Shown piece after piece: positions 48,086-61,260 of a stretch of 64,000 nucleotides of DNA. The DNA is taken from the NCBI GenBank assembly GCA_037974665.1, contig CM075764.1, forward strand, positions 76,400,325 to 76,464,324. Direction: 5' to 3'. Within the stretch, counting starts at the first letter, position 1; each line of letters starts with the position of its first letter. Origin of the DNA: Ehretia macrophylla (lineage: Eukaryota > Streptophyta > Magnoliopsida > Boraginales > Ehretiaceae). The notes under the pieces are model-generated. The model did no database searches and was not told the DNA's origin. It saw only the letters and a list, made by a program, of their open reading frames with translations. The translations under genes were made by a program, and so were the position numbers.

Positions 48086-50764
48086 TATAATACCCCAATC
48101 CCTCTCGAGACCGGAAGTTCTATCAATCAATCTAATCACAACCCAATTCCAAACCTGGGCAAAATTTTAGAAAAAGACGGACGGAGTCTCCCCTGTTTCT
48201 AGGCAAAGTGCAAAACCTGTAATAACATATAAATGGACCAATACCGTGTCCAAACATTCACAATCCCTCAAGGCCATCCGAGCCTTGGTTCTCAACAAGC
48301 GAACACAAGTAAATATACATTTCCAGTTTACAGACTAACCTACCTCTTCATATCTTTTGCAAGTACATTCATGCTTGACAATTAAACCATACTAACGTAC
48401 TGCATAAGTTAGACTATCAAACCATTCTAACTCTTTTACTTTGGACATTACAAACATGCATTGAAGTTAAACTATACTAACTGAATACATAAGCTAGCTT
48501 TTCGAATCACTTTAATAACCTAATAAAACTTAGATTACATTCTTTTTAACACTAAATACAAACAACACATGAAACATACATCTTTGCATCTTTGACAACT
48601 CAAGCCACATAGCACGCAAGACAACCCTTCAAGCACGAACTTTCACGTAATCACGAACTTTCCCGCTAACATGGCATTTCCTGAAATGTGGTGGTGATGA
48701 GTGAGTATACTCAACACGTATACTCAGTGAGGGCGAGACAGATATCGAGGTGGAGAGAAAGAAATTCGTGCAATGCAAATAAGGCAGTTAAGCAATATAA
48801 CGGACAAGTAAGCAATCAGTATAAACAATCAATACAATAAACAAGTAATGAAAGCATTAACACAACCATTCAAAGCTATACCACACTCTAAAGGCTATGG
48901 TTCACTCATACGAGCAATGTACCATTTCACGAGCGATACATCAATCTCGAGCTTGATGTTGACAACGATGACAATAAGCGCGCAACCACCTTATAACTTT
49001 AGTTTGGAATACCCCGGAAGTATCCATCAATTCTACGACCCAAATCTCCCTGGGAGGCAACCCAAGCGAGAATGGGAATAGGACACGGAGCTAGAGCAAC
49101 CAACACTGGCAGCCCGAGACTACCCAGAGAGGCCCATCACTCACGCGCCTGACACTATGCAATGCAAGACACGATACAAGGCGATAAACGAGCGATAGCA
49201 CAACAATACAGATTAGAGGCGATAAACGAGATATCAAGCATTTACAATCAATACTAGCATTCAATTAACTTTTCAAGCATAACTATCATTAATATCAACA
49301 AGATTATCAATCAAACAAGTAATAGCAGTTCAAACACGAAAACGACAAATATCACTATTCAATCTCTAACTTCCAAAGGCAATTACGAGCAGACGAGCTA
49401 CGAGATTAGGAAATCGATTTCACTACATTCACTCAGGCACTACAAGGCACGTTTCTATGTCACTAAACCTCACTTTCCCAACCGAAGCCCGAAAGTCCAC
49501 CTATCGCGTTTGAACTACAACTATACTAATCGGTCATTCAATCAACGCCACAACAGCGCCAAAAGTGCTTCCATGCCCTCAATTGCAAAACCCCCAACTC
49601 AATTCAAGCACGGTCAACTTTTGGTCAAACGGCCCCTTCACGTTTCTTTGTCTAATTTCTAATTTTAACAAAGGCCAATCCGTTTCTATTGCACATTTTA
49701 TCTTTCTATCACTAATGGCACCTATCCAAATCAAACAATCGCAATTCGGATCAAAATCCGAAATTCTAGGGTTTACTATTCATAATTCACTATTCATTAT
49801 TCTTCCCCAATTTCAAATATGCAGTTTCAACCGTAACAATTGTTAAATAACTATCAAACAATGCTCTACGAACTCAAAGGAAGCTATATCAAGTAATTAC
49901 AGGCATTATAACACATTATATATCAAATCTAAAAAATTGACACAAAATTCAAATTCGAATTTAAATGCACAAAAGCGTGAAAACCCTCACAGAGATTGAA
50001 GACCAAGACCCGCAAGGACCCGAGCCACGACTCCCGAGCAATTCCACGCACGATTGTAGGAGAAAAATGCAAAACAAATTTTTTTTTCTTTTCCCTCAAG
50101 CTTTCGGCAATGGGGGGGGACATGGATGGCATTTATGGTTTTGTTTTTTTGATTTTTGCCTTGTTTTATTATTTAAAAGGGTGACAAGGGCATTTTGGTC
50201 ATTTGCAAAATCAATCTTTAGTTAAAAATGGTCAAATAAGCTTATTTTAATGCCATTTAAATCTAATTCAAGTTAAAACAATGCAATTAAATGAAAAACA
50301 ACTAAAACTGGTTAAATTAAGCTAAAAACATTTTTCACTAAGTCCGAGGAATATTTCTCTAACTCTCATTTCGAAATGCTACGATCGAACGATCAATAAA
50401 TGATCGATAATCAAATGATGAACACTAATAGAAAACTATAATTTTTGAAAAGTAGAATAGTAGAATAGATTAAAATTCACTCCGACTCGGAGTTACTTTT
50501 CTCATTTATTTGAAAACCGAGTGATTTTAATGCAAGACAACTAAAATCGATTATTAAAATAATCAAAACAATCAAAATAATAAATATTCATTTAAAAATA
50601 ATTAATTTAACTATTTCTGGAATATTTTAAAGAATTATGAAGTTAATGCTAGAAATGAATGTTTAACTAAAATTAAACACGAAATTCAATGCTAACATTT
50701 AAGATGATACTTAATTAAATGCAAATAAATGTCATTAAATGCATGCTGGGTTCGGGTTATCACA
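48086..50764 (-). repeat. Solo LTR of a Tekay-related family, minus strand
   Basis: Read on the minus strand it starts TGTGATAACCCGAACCC and ends GGGGTATTATA; the terminal TA is probably a mutated CA. Length 2679 bp, flanked by TAATC (48081-48085 and 50765-50769). A block near 48955-49080 matches, in reverse, the chromovirus LTR block around 6835-6930 (GGGTTGCCTCCCAGGGAG and neighbours), so the families are related. A hairpin with an 8-bp perfect stem lies at 48703-48725. Confidence 0.9.
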
Positions 50765-50769
50765 TAATC

Positions 50770-51283
50770 ACTTACCAAATCTTGAATATTGATGACAATT
50801 ATGTCAATGGAAGAAGAAAACTGACTTTTGATGTCAACTTTAGTCTAGTTAAATAATAAATATTCTTGGGACAAGACTTTTATATCTCAGGATTCGTGTC
50901 TATGGAAATAGAATGAAGAGTTTGAGATAGGCTCATCTCATAGCTTGCACATAATTCGGATCTTGAAAAAATTCAAGATGAAGATTTCTAAGAAATGTTT
51001 GGTCTCCAGCCTGTGAAGCGGGGCATCCATCTTTTCTTTTAGAATGTCTTCTAAATCCGATAAAGTAAGACAACGTGTGGATCGTGTGTCTTGTACTTCT
51101 ACCATAAGCAGTTTCCTATATGCTATGGTATGTACACAGCCTGATATGGTAAAAGCTGTAAAGAGTTACATCCTAATTCAATTTGATCCAAGTGAATAAC
51201 TTAGGATCTCATCTATTGGGAGTAGTGAACTCTATGGAGATGGATTCACTAATTTAGATTTTCAATTACATAGAGGTAATTGA

Positions 51284-51321
<38 letters not shown>

Positions 51322-51780
51322 ATTTGTTTTTGTATGTAATGAAGGAACAATAAGTTGGAAAGAGTTACGAACTGCCAGTAACTGGAGACTTCATTACTAA
51401 AGCCGAATACATCACGACATTGAATGCTGCAGTGGAAATAGTTTGGATAAGAAAATTCTTGATAGAACTTTGAGTGGTTCCATCCATTGATTGATAATAC
51501 TTTTGTATTGCGTTGACAATGGGGATTTTGCACAATCTAAAGGAACCCAGATCTCATCAAGATCCAAACTTTGAAAAGGCATTTTTCATATTATTCGAGA
51601 AATTGTTGCTCAAAATGAAATAAATCTGCAGCAAGTTTTTTATATTCCAAAATGTAGTTGAACCACTTATTGATCCTGTGAAAAGTCACAATTAGATCAT
51701 CATCTTAAAGAAGATGGGTATGGCGATACTAGTATGTTGTACGTTAATCCTATTTGTGATAGCATTAGTGCAAGTAGGAG
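50770..51780 (+). pseudogene. copia 2 C-terminal RT and RNase H remnants
   Basis: QPDMVKAVK near 51138, TGDFITKAEYITTLNAAVEIVWIRKFL near 51385-51460 (given here only as two motif areas) and VPSID near 51480 are copia RNase H pieces. Multiple stops and a (TA)n microsatellite (about 51286-51320) break the frame. Confidence 0.75.
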
Positions 51781-51782
51781 AT

Positions 51783-52822
51783 TGTTAGTGATATGCCTTA
51801 ATGCTATATAGTTAGATAACCTATATAGGGCATTATGATGTGAATATGCATATTAATAGCATGGTTGTGTACGTTCATATTCTTTGATCAATTATATGAA
51901 TGTGTCCTTAATATTACTCGAAGAAGAAATATATTCTAAAAGGATTTAGAATATAGTGGCATGTTTCTTTGATATGATTAACATTAAAACTGATTCATAA
52001 CCCTCAGATTATTTGATCAGGACTAGAGTAATCAAGTCTGTGTTATCATATGTAGGTACCTTTGATTAACATAGGGATGTTAATGATAAAGGATGACGAA
52101 TCTTATGTCATAACAGTATGAGGATGCGATTAAGTTATATATGAGTGATCATTAGTGGAATGGATCATTGAATGTGACGTAGATAATAAACTACATGACT
52201 TTGGATTAATAGTTTATTATTTGTTGCGAATTGTGCAAATTAAACCTTTGACTTGAAAAATTATGGTTGTTGGATATATCAGGGGCTAAATATAACGTTT
52301 GGACAATACCTGCCTTCGTAAAAGTGAGTTACTATCTTTCACAGTTTAGTCTTGTGATATAAAGACCGATAGGTAATTGTCAAGATAGGATTCGTTAACC
52401 TCTGACGTGAGGCGATGTCTTATGCGATTTTATTTCAGTCGTAGAATGAGGAAGTCCTTAGCCAGGGCGTGATTGATGGAAATGGGTTTTTCTATAGTGT
52501 CATCTCTCGTTCCACCGATTAGACCTATGCATTGAATCAAGTTAGTGGACTTAATCATGTCATGGTCCTCATTTGGTCGGGACATATTTAATGGAAGGAT
52601 CGAACTGCACGCTACTTCGCGAGTATAAATAGATTCATAAAAGTCGGACTTTATTACCGTATAAGATGTCATGATACGTATGTTGCTAGACGTCACTCTT
52701 AAACGTGAAGGTATTTCGAAGAATGATGGAGACATGCTCGTAATAGATTAAAAGTGTTTAATGGTCCCTCATCCCTATACTGTCGTGAATCTAGAAGGTC
52801 ACACACAATAGAGCATCATGAA
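51783..52822 (+). repeat. copia 2 3' LTR, truncated by the second gypsy element
   Basis: Matches 24261-24431 plus 34666-35533 of the 5' LTR. It stops at AGCATCATGAA, where the minus-strand gypsy LTR begins. The remainder would lie beyond the window. Confidence 0.88.
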
Positions 52823-55800
52823 TGTCACGCCCCGACCCAACCCCTCGCTAAAGGTTAAGTCTGGACCGAACAAACGGACAGAGTCTCCTCTGTACCGTGA
52901 ACATTCTGAAAACCTGTAAGCATTCAATAAAACCACAAAACAACAAGAACTCCATTTCTAATTAAAATCCTAGCTTCAAGGCCATCCTAGCCATAAGCAA
53001 TACAAACAGTTTAGATACATACAAGCATGCATTCCACAATACAAACTTCTTTACAAAACTGCTTATCATACTACTATATGATAGCATTTAAACATTCTTA
53101 GAAATTAAAGTCAACCATTACAACCCCTGCTACCACACACACAAGCATGCAGCAAACTAAAGTAAGTATATTAGTTATTACATGCCACTGATACTAATCA
53201 TACAATACATTCAAACTTACAACTAAACGATATATATTGTGAAACCCCAATTTTTGTCTTTGCCTCGATTTGCGTGTCTTTGCCTCGATTTGCGTGATTT
53301 GACCTGTTATGTGTTATATGAGTTAGAATGTGCTAAATATGTGATTTATATTCCTAATACATGCTATGTGTGCATTCATGAAATTTTCATCAAAATCGGC
53401 ATCATAAATTTTATCGGCGATTTTTGTGAATAGTATTTTGAACTCCTGTCCGCTAAAATTTTTACGCAGGTGTTTTAAGTGTTTTAAGTGTTTTAAAACC
53501 TAGTCCTCGGATATTAATAGACCCGTGTTTGATTAAAACGGATTTTAAATCAGTTTTAGAATTTTAAAGGTTTTTACACTTTCTTTTGCAAAAATTGAGT
53601 TTTTACCCGAGCGGGTGTATGGGTATGCATGTGAAAATGTTGTCAGCTATTCTTAAACTACTAAATATAGTATTTTTACTTGAGCAAGCAAAATAGTCAA
53701 GAAAATAGAATTAAAAGACTAAAAATAGAATTAAAAGACTAGGAAACTAACTTTGACTTTTTAAAATTTGTTGGCATTGATCTTATTAGCATAAACACAC
53801 ATTAGAATCAACACAAAACATACTCACTCAACACACACAAGGCCGAGAGCCATAGGAGAAAAAAAGGAAGAAAAACTGAAGGTTTTCAAAGGGATTTTTC
53901 ATTAGAACTTGCAATTGAAGGCCAAATCTTGTCAACCAGAGCTTGAATTCACTTGTTGGGCATCCTTTGCACATTTTTTTTGCATCAAAACACATCAAAG
54001 GAGAGAGAAAAATTCTAGATCTCAAAATCTCATTTTTATGTTAATTCATATAATCGAATTTTTAGCCGTTGAAATGTTATATTGATGTTATATTATTGCT
54101 CAATAGATGCTAAGGATTGATCATATGGGTTTATAGCTATTTTGAACCGTTGTAGTATGTAATTCTATTTTTCGGGTATTAAAATTGAGAATTTGGCTAT
54201 TTATTGAATAAATGTTGTTGTGGTTGTTGGAATTGTTTGCTGTTAGTTTCTAAAAGTTTGTTAAATACGTGGTAGTAATGTTGTAATGCCGAAATTTTGA
54301 TTGTGATGTTGGTGTGAAAGTCTGGAAATTTCAGCCATGATGCATTAGGGTTTTAGGGTTGTTGGGCTTGATTCGGATGTATTATAGTTGGTTTCCGAGG
54401 GGCCTAATGTAGTTGCTTGAGTGGGTGAGTAATAGAAATTGGTTTGGAGGTGATTGGATTAGTAGAATGTAAGTTATGACTTTTAGAAGTTTGGGTTGTC
54501 TTTCTTTAAAATGTTGAATTATGCCTTTGGATGTTTGGGTGGTGTTTGAATGTTGAATTGTGAGTTGTTGATGGTTAGACTAGGGTTTGGTTATGTGGTT
54601 AATGCATGTCAAGTTGGATGGCCTACTTTGTTATCTAACTTAGTTGTTGAGTTGTTAATTGTTTATTAGATGATATGTTGTTGAAATGTTATTAATTGAT
54701 TATTGATTATTGATTATTGATGAGCCGGTAGATAGGCAACCTACTTTGTTGTCATCCTATGATAATTGATTATTGATGAGCCGGGAGATAGTCAACTTGA
54801 TATGTTGTCCTTCTGAGATATGAATGTTTATTATTATTGTCATGAGTTTTGATATGTGTGTGTCACCTCTCGAGCAGCGTTGGGTTGTCGGGTTGATAAT
54901 GGCATGACTATCATAGGCTACCCCCAGCTAGCATGGGCGGAGGTGCCATGGAGGGAGGGGTTAGAGAGGTACCTCAGATGCATGAGTAATGGGGAGTTAT
55001 AAGAAGAATGGTTGAGATCGTGATGGCGTTTGGAGCTACACCAACTAGAGTATCCTTTATTGATTGGTCATTATTTCTAATGTGCTTATATTGTTATTGT
55101 TGATTATTATGTGTTTATTGCTCAAATAATGATTTCCAATTAGTATAGTAAATACTATTAGAGATCTATCGAATCTTCACTGAGCTTGTTTTATATAAGC
55201 TCACTCTCAATTATTGCATGCATACATGTGATATTGAACAAGATTATGGGTACGTGCCTCAGGAGGCTGAGAATGTGCCATATGTGGACGAGTCCTATGT
55301 GCCAGAGTCTTGTCTTTGATATCTGATGTTGTACTCTTTGGTTAACTTGTATATTAAAACTAGTTGGTTTGTATTTACTTAGAAGTTTATGATGTATAAG
55401 ATGTTGTAAAGATAATGGATTAAATGTTGCTAGCTTAGTAGTCTTGTTTTGGAATATGATTAGGCTACTAGATTGGTTATAATCAATTTTGGAAATGTAT
55501 GTTATATAGTAAATGTATGATGTTGGAACGGAGGCGTATAACCTATGGATGCAAAGGTAAAAGAATGTTTATTGTATATTATGGTTGTGTTGTTTAATTG
55601 TTGAATTGTTGTGGAGTTGGTTGTATGAGTTGCGAGGAGGTTGGTTTAGAGCCTCGGTGTCCTAATTACTGTCATTATACTATCGAAATTCCGTTGCGTC
55701 CTGACTGATTGTATGAGGGGTCGAGTTGAGGCGTTACATATACATGAGCTCAAGGCTCCAAAATAGAACATAAAGTAGAACAAGCAAAGTCTTCACATAA

Positions 55801-57818
55801 CAACAAGAACCACAATCCACCTCAAGCAAATGGGACACTGCAACTAAGGCAATTGTTTAGTCTGGACCTCCTGCTCCTCACTTTCAACCAAATCAAGCTG
55901 GGGTTCAACCTCAGCACCTCCTGAAACATGTTAGCGAGGTATGAGCAACCACAATTGCCCAGTGAGGGATAAAGTCTACTCGGGGCATGCAATGCAACAG
56001 ATAAAAAAAATAAGCAATAAAAGCAAGTAAAAGACAATAGAAATAGCAAATGACCACATTTTTAAAAGGATACGATACACTTAGCCCCAACACTCCAGAA
56101 TTCTCTTATCTTCGATCACTAACATGAACCACGACCAATGTGCCAGCAAAATCCCCAATCACTCCAGTGGGTGTACTACGGATGTACCCCGATAACCTAC
56201 GACCGAACACCCGTTGGCAATCTCCGGACCAGGCGAGTGAGGGACTAGAGCACGAAGATCGAATATCCACTAGCAAGCCCGCTGCCGCCCAACCGATATT
56301 CAATGCATCCGCCCCTGACACTATGGTTGCGCAACCACTATGCAATGCACTTATCAATGGAAATACAATAATAATAATGGAAGTAATAACACATGGGAGG
56401 AACAACAAAGTAGGTTATCCTCGAAACAGTTAGAATAGAAACATTAACATATAACAACTAGTCGGATTACAAAGGGGCATTTACACATTTCACATAGAAT
56501 ATTACCAAAAGCTCAAAAATGCCTTAGAAACACATTTAAACACCCAAGGAACAGTTACAAGATCATGGAAGCGTGAGACAACCGATTTCCTACTTTAACC
56601 CCTTTGTAACACAAATCATTTTCTTTCCAAACTCGAGCTATTGTTCTAGATTAGCAAATGGCATATTCCATACTTCTAATTAATCCATAAGGCACCCTTA
56701 AGACCCTTGCAGTTACCCAGTTACCCGCGTTTAGCACAAAAGCCCCAATTTTCCCCTTATGACTTTGTACTACACGTACCTCGACCGGAACTCAAATGAG
56801 AGTTAGCAAAGCTTATTTAGAACCTATATAGCCTAGGAATCCCAAATGTGTAGGCCAAACTAACCCGGATTTGCTATAACCCCGAAACCCCTTTTAAAAA
56901 GTTGCATATTTCATGTTTTTGTTAAGTTACGAGCAATTAAACCTTACGGGGTCATTATACTACCTTCATTATCACCTAGAGCATCTATTTGGATCATTGA
57001 ATCAAGCTATAAGGTTCATTTTCACAAAACCATAAAAATCTCGTCACTATTCATGCCCTAAATCAATCCATCAAATTGAATTGTTTAAAATACGAAACAA
57101 TAGCATAAATGTGGTCTTTACTACTTGTATACAACATATATTAGCATATTTGAGCATAGCATAATCATTTGATAGCAAATCTACAAAATCAAGAAAAGTG
57201 TAACATTTTTAAAATGCAAACACAACCATGAAATCCCTCACCTATTGCGCGTAGAAGCTCGGGGAAGGCTAGAAAACACTCTAAACTACTTGTACCTAGC
57301 TTGGCTTGGCTTGAAATGAAGAATTGGTGAGCAAAATTTTCTTCTTCTTCTCCTATGCTACTGTCGGGTTTCTGCCCTCTTTTTCAGTTTTTCTTCTTTT
57401 TTTTGTTATGATATAAGCTTATTATGTGTGTGTGTGAGGGAGATATATGTGTTTTTGCTATATTTATGTGAGTGTGTTGACATTTTAAATAAGTCAAGCT
57501 AGCTTAAAGACAAGTCTAAAGATACAATTATGTGCTAGCTAATTAAAATATAAAGTTTAACTACGTAACACTATTCCCTAGTTTCAATAAATTATTTTCT
57601 AAACGGGTGCTTTCAACCCTAACCGCTCCAAAGCATGTTTTTTTTTCATTCCTAATATAATTAATGTGATTTAAGAAAAATGATAACTCAAAGTAAATAA
57701 GCAGTTGAAAAAATGTGATAAATAGTAACCACATAAAGCAACAAGTAAAGCACAATAAAATTGCGCAAATAGTGGATGCAACAGTTAAAAGATGTATGGT
57801 AGAATCTCGGGCGTCACA
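52823..57818 (-). repeat. 3' LTR of Tekay copy 2, interrupted by solo LTR 2
   Basis: Without the nested LTR the length is about 2490 bp. Hairpin modules lie at about 55943-55960 and 56400-56420 (minus strand). Confidence 0.88.
53238..55738 (+). repeat. Solo LTR 2 (LARD-A family), plus strand
   Basis: TGTGAAACCCC ... GAGGCGTTACA, 2501 bp. Flanks TATAT (53233-53237) and TATAC (55739-55743) are a target duplication with one transition. It has a local duplication of GATTATTGATGAGCCGG-like sequence (about 54700-54790), which gives two adjacent hairpin-like copies. Confidence 0.9.
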
Positions 57819-57834
57819 CCCTCTCCCTCTTAAA

Positions 57835-60800
57835 TTAATTGCGCCCATGCAATTCTTACATGATTCGGCAAATAACTCAGGATAGCGATCTCGCATCTGA
57901 TCATCTTTCTCCCATGTGGCATCCTCTAACCCGTGATGATTCCACAGTATCTTGACCATCGGAATGCTTTTAGTTCTCAGCACCTGAACCTTCTGGTTTA
58001 CGACCCGAAGAGGTTTCTCTGTATAAGTCAAAGTCTCACTGATCTCTAGTGCCTCTGGCTCAAGAATATGAGAAGGATTTGGTTGATACTTCCGAAGCAT
58101 AGACACATGGAAGACATTATGAATTCTACCCAGGCTAGGAGGTAAAACTAATCGATAAGCCAAAGCACCAACTCTCTCAGTGATTTCAAATGGTCCCACA
58201 TATCTTGGACTGAGTTTACTTCCTTTACCATGCCAAATCAAACCTTTTCGAGGAGAGATTTTCAGAAATACCCGATCACCCAAGGCAAACTCCAAATCTC
58301 AGCGACGTCTATCTGCATAACTCTTCTGCCGACTTTGTGCCATAAGCATTCTCTTTTTGATAAACTGCACATTATCAATCATTCAGTTCATCTCAGGTAA
58401 TAGAGTAGGGTCGATAGTCTTCATCTCACCAACTTCATACCAATAAAGAGGTGATCTGCAATTACGCCCATAAAGTGCCTCATACCGTGCCTTACTAATA
58501 GTAGCTAGATAACTATTGTTATAGACGAACTCTGCGAGCGGTAAATATTTCTCCCAACTCTTATCGAAGTCCAGAATACAAGCTCGCAACATATCTTCAA
58601 GGATTAAGATAGTCCTCTCAGATTGACCGTCCGTCTGAGGGTTATAAGAAGTACTGAAGCTCAACGTCATGCCCAAAGCTTTCTGAATCTTCTGCCAGAA
58701 CTGAGATGTGAACCTAGGATCTCTGTCTGACACAATACTCTTTGGAATACCATGAAGTCTGACAATATTCTCAACATACAACTCAGCTAGTTTATCAAGA
58801 AAATCAGTCTTCTTTTTAGCAATAAAGTGAGAAGTCTTGGTCAATCTATCAACAACAACTCAAACTGAATCATTACCCTTCGAAGATCTCGGTAAGTCTG
58901 AGATGAAATCAATAGTAATATGGTCCCACTTCTAATCAGGAATAGCCAAAGGCTGCAACAGCCCTGCAGGTCTCTGATGCTCCGCTTTAACTTTCTGACA
59001 TTTAAGACATCTAGCAACATAGTCGGCAATCTCTCTCTTCATGTTGTTCTACTAGAAGTTCTATTTTAAATCCCTATACATTTTGGTACTGCCTGGATGG
59101 ATAGTATATCTAGAACTGTGAGCCAATGCAAGTATGTCTTTCTTTAAGGCTGGCTCATTCGGAATACAAATTCTGCCTTTGAACTTAAGAATACCATCAT
59201 CATGTAGTTTGAAATCCGACTCTCCCCCTTTAGACTTTTCAAAGATTTTCAACAATTGAGGATCAATATGTTGTGCTTCTCTAATCCTGGATAATAAAAG
59301 AGATTGAATCTGCAAACTTGCAAACTGAATACCAGAATTTGAAGTTTTGGGCTTCCATAAACATAGTTATTCCATGAATTCTCAATTTTTGATAATCAAA
59401 CTAGCAATGGTAGCATTTCGGCTCAAAGCATCAGCAACAATATTGGCCTTACCTGGTAGATAATTAATAGTGTAGTTGTAGTCCTCAAGTAATTCCAGCC
59501 AAAGCCTCTGCCTCATGTTCAACTCTTTCTGTGAAAACAGATATTTCAAACTCTAATGATCTGTAAAGATTTCAAATTTGTTGCCTCAGAGATAATGACG
59601 TCATTTCTTTAATACAAGGATAATAGCTGCAAGCTCAAGATCGTGCATCGGATAGTTGAGTTCATAAGGTTTCAGTTTCCTGGAGGCATATGCAATAACT
59701 TTTCCATTCTGCATCAATACATAGCCCAAACCCTCCTTAGAAGCATCACTATAGATTACCAAATTATTATAACCTTCAGGCAAAGCAAGAATAGGAGTTG
59801 TGGTTAATCTCTTCTTTAATTCCTGGAAATTAGCCTCACACTTATCATTCCATTCAAACACAATTTTCTTTTGAGTAAGCTGAGTCAAAGGTCCAGAAAT
59901 TTTAGAGAAGTCCTTGACAAATCTTCGATAATACCCTGCTAAGCCAAGAAAACTACGGATCTCTATAACAATTTCAGGCCGTTTCCAAGCTAATACAATC
60001 TCAATCTTCACCGAATCAATAGAAATACCATCTTGCGAGATAATATGATCGAGAAAAGTAACTTGCTTTAGCCAGAATTCACATTTGCTGAATTTTGCAA
60101 ATAATTGATGCTCTTGAAGAGTCTGCAACACAATCCTGAGGTGTTGTTCATGCTCAGCCTCAGATTTAGAATACACAAGAATATCATCAATAAAAATAAC
60201 CACAAATTGGCCCAGATATGGACGGAATACCCTCTACATTAAATCCATAAATGCGGCGAGAGCATTAGTCAAGCCAAACTGCAAAACAACGAACTCATAA
60301 TGGCCATAACGAGTTCTAAAAGTAGTTTTAGGCACATCATCTTTCTTGATCCTCAACTGATAATAACCCTGCCTCAGATCAAATTTAGAAAATACCCTGG
60401 CACCCTACAACTGATCAAATAACTCTTCAATTAGAGGTAACAAATATTTGTTTTTGATAGTCACCTGATTAAGACCCCGATAATCAATACATAAGCGAAG
60501 AGATCTATCTTTCTTCTTGACAAACAAGACTGGTGTACCCCAAGGTGAAGAACTCGGCTGAATGAATCCCTTCTCAAGCAAGCCTTGCAATTAAACTTTC
60601 AATTCCTGTAATTCGGGTGGAGCCATTCTATACGGAGTCCTAGAGATAGGTGTAGTCCCCGGTAATAAGTCAATCACAAACTATATCTCTCTATCATGCG
60701 GCAACCCAGGTAATTCCTCAGGAAAAACTCTCGGAAATTCTTTCACAATATGCACATCATTCAATTTCAATTTGTCCCCAGGTTGGCTAATTAAATAAGC

Positions 60801-61260
60801 AAGATAAGCCTCACAACCTTTGCTCAACAGTTTTGATGCTCTAATAGAAGAAATTATAGGAGTTCCAGTTGATTTTTTACTTCCAACAATTTCAATTATA
60901 GGCTAGTCGGGCATTTCTAGTTTCACAATCTTCTTTCTACAATCAAGCTGTGCATAATATCTTCCCAACCAATCTATCCCCAATATAATTTCAAAGTCGT
61001 TGAAGGGTAGAATAATCAAATCAGCAAGAAATACATAACCCTCAATATAAATATTACAGGTCTTACAAATAGATTTGGTAACAAACTTCGGACCCATAGG
61101 TGTATAAACCACAATCTCATGCAACAATTTATCATGTTTCAATTTAGCATTTTGTGCACAAATAGGTGTAATAAATGAATGAGAAGCCCCGGAGTCAATT
61201 AAAACTTTAATCGACTAATCATTAAGAAGAAAAGTACCTTCTACCACCGTAATCGTATCC
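57835..61260 (-). pseudogene. Tekay copy 2 protease, RT, RNase H, integrase, chromodomain remnants
   Basis: The pieces read on the minus strand in one frame with at least seven stops. Protease DSGASHSF near 61195-61170 is intact at its active site, unlike copy 1. The RT N-half ends at TAG 60407-60405 after DQL. RT FIDD lies at about 60194-60183 and RNase H ends at TGA 59603-59601, a Trp position in copy 1. The H2C2 region is near 59150-59060. The integrase core 58844-58383 has SDRDPRF and GQSERT. The chromodomain (QKVQVLRTKSIPMVKIL...ATWEKDD) is near 58010-57890. After the chromodomain the frame slips and runs into the LTR, without the stop used in copy 1. Confidence 0.85.

Larger units (their letters stand above)
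24261..52822 (+). mobile_element. Old, decayed Ty1/copia element (copia 2) hosting several insertions; 3' end beyond window
   Basis: The 5' LTR starts TGTTAATGATATGCCC (24261) and the matching 3' LTR starts at 51783. A PBS lies at 36487-36499, a long leader follows to 38660, a gag begins at 38661 and integrase, RT and RNase H remnants extend to about 51720. Coding parts are full of stops and frameshifts. Three later insertions lie inside: the Mutator-like element (24432-34656), the minus-strand LARD (39025-45895) and a solo LTR (48086-50764). A gypsy element cuts the 3' LTR at 52823. It is the oldest recognisable layer of this half of the window. Confidence 0.88.

Noticed and set aside
49565..50225. 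Several frames of 62-93 codons
   Set aside because: Inside the minus-strand solo LTR, overlapping each other on both strands, with no motif.
56106..56433. Overlapping 97-100 codon frames on both strands near 56106-56433
   Set aside because: They lie inside the 3' LTR of Tekay copy 2 in a GC-richer stretch shared with other chromovirus LTRs; no protein family is visible.
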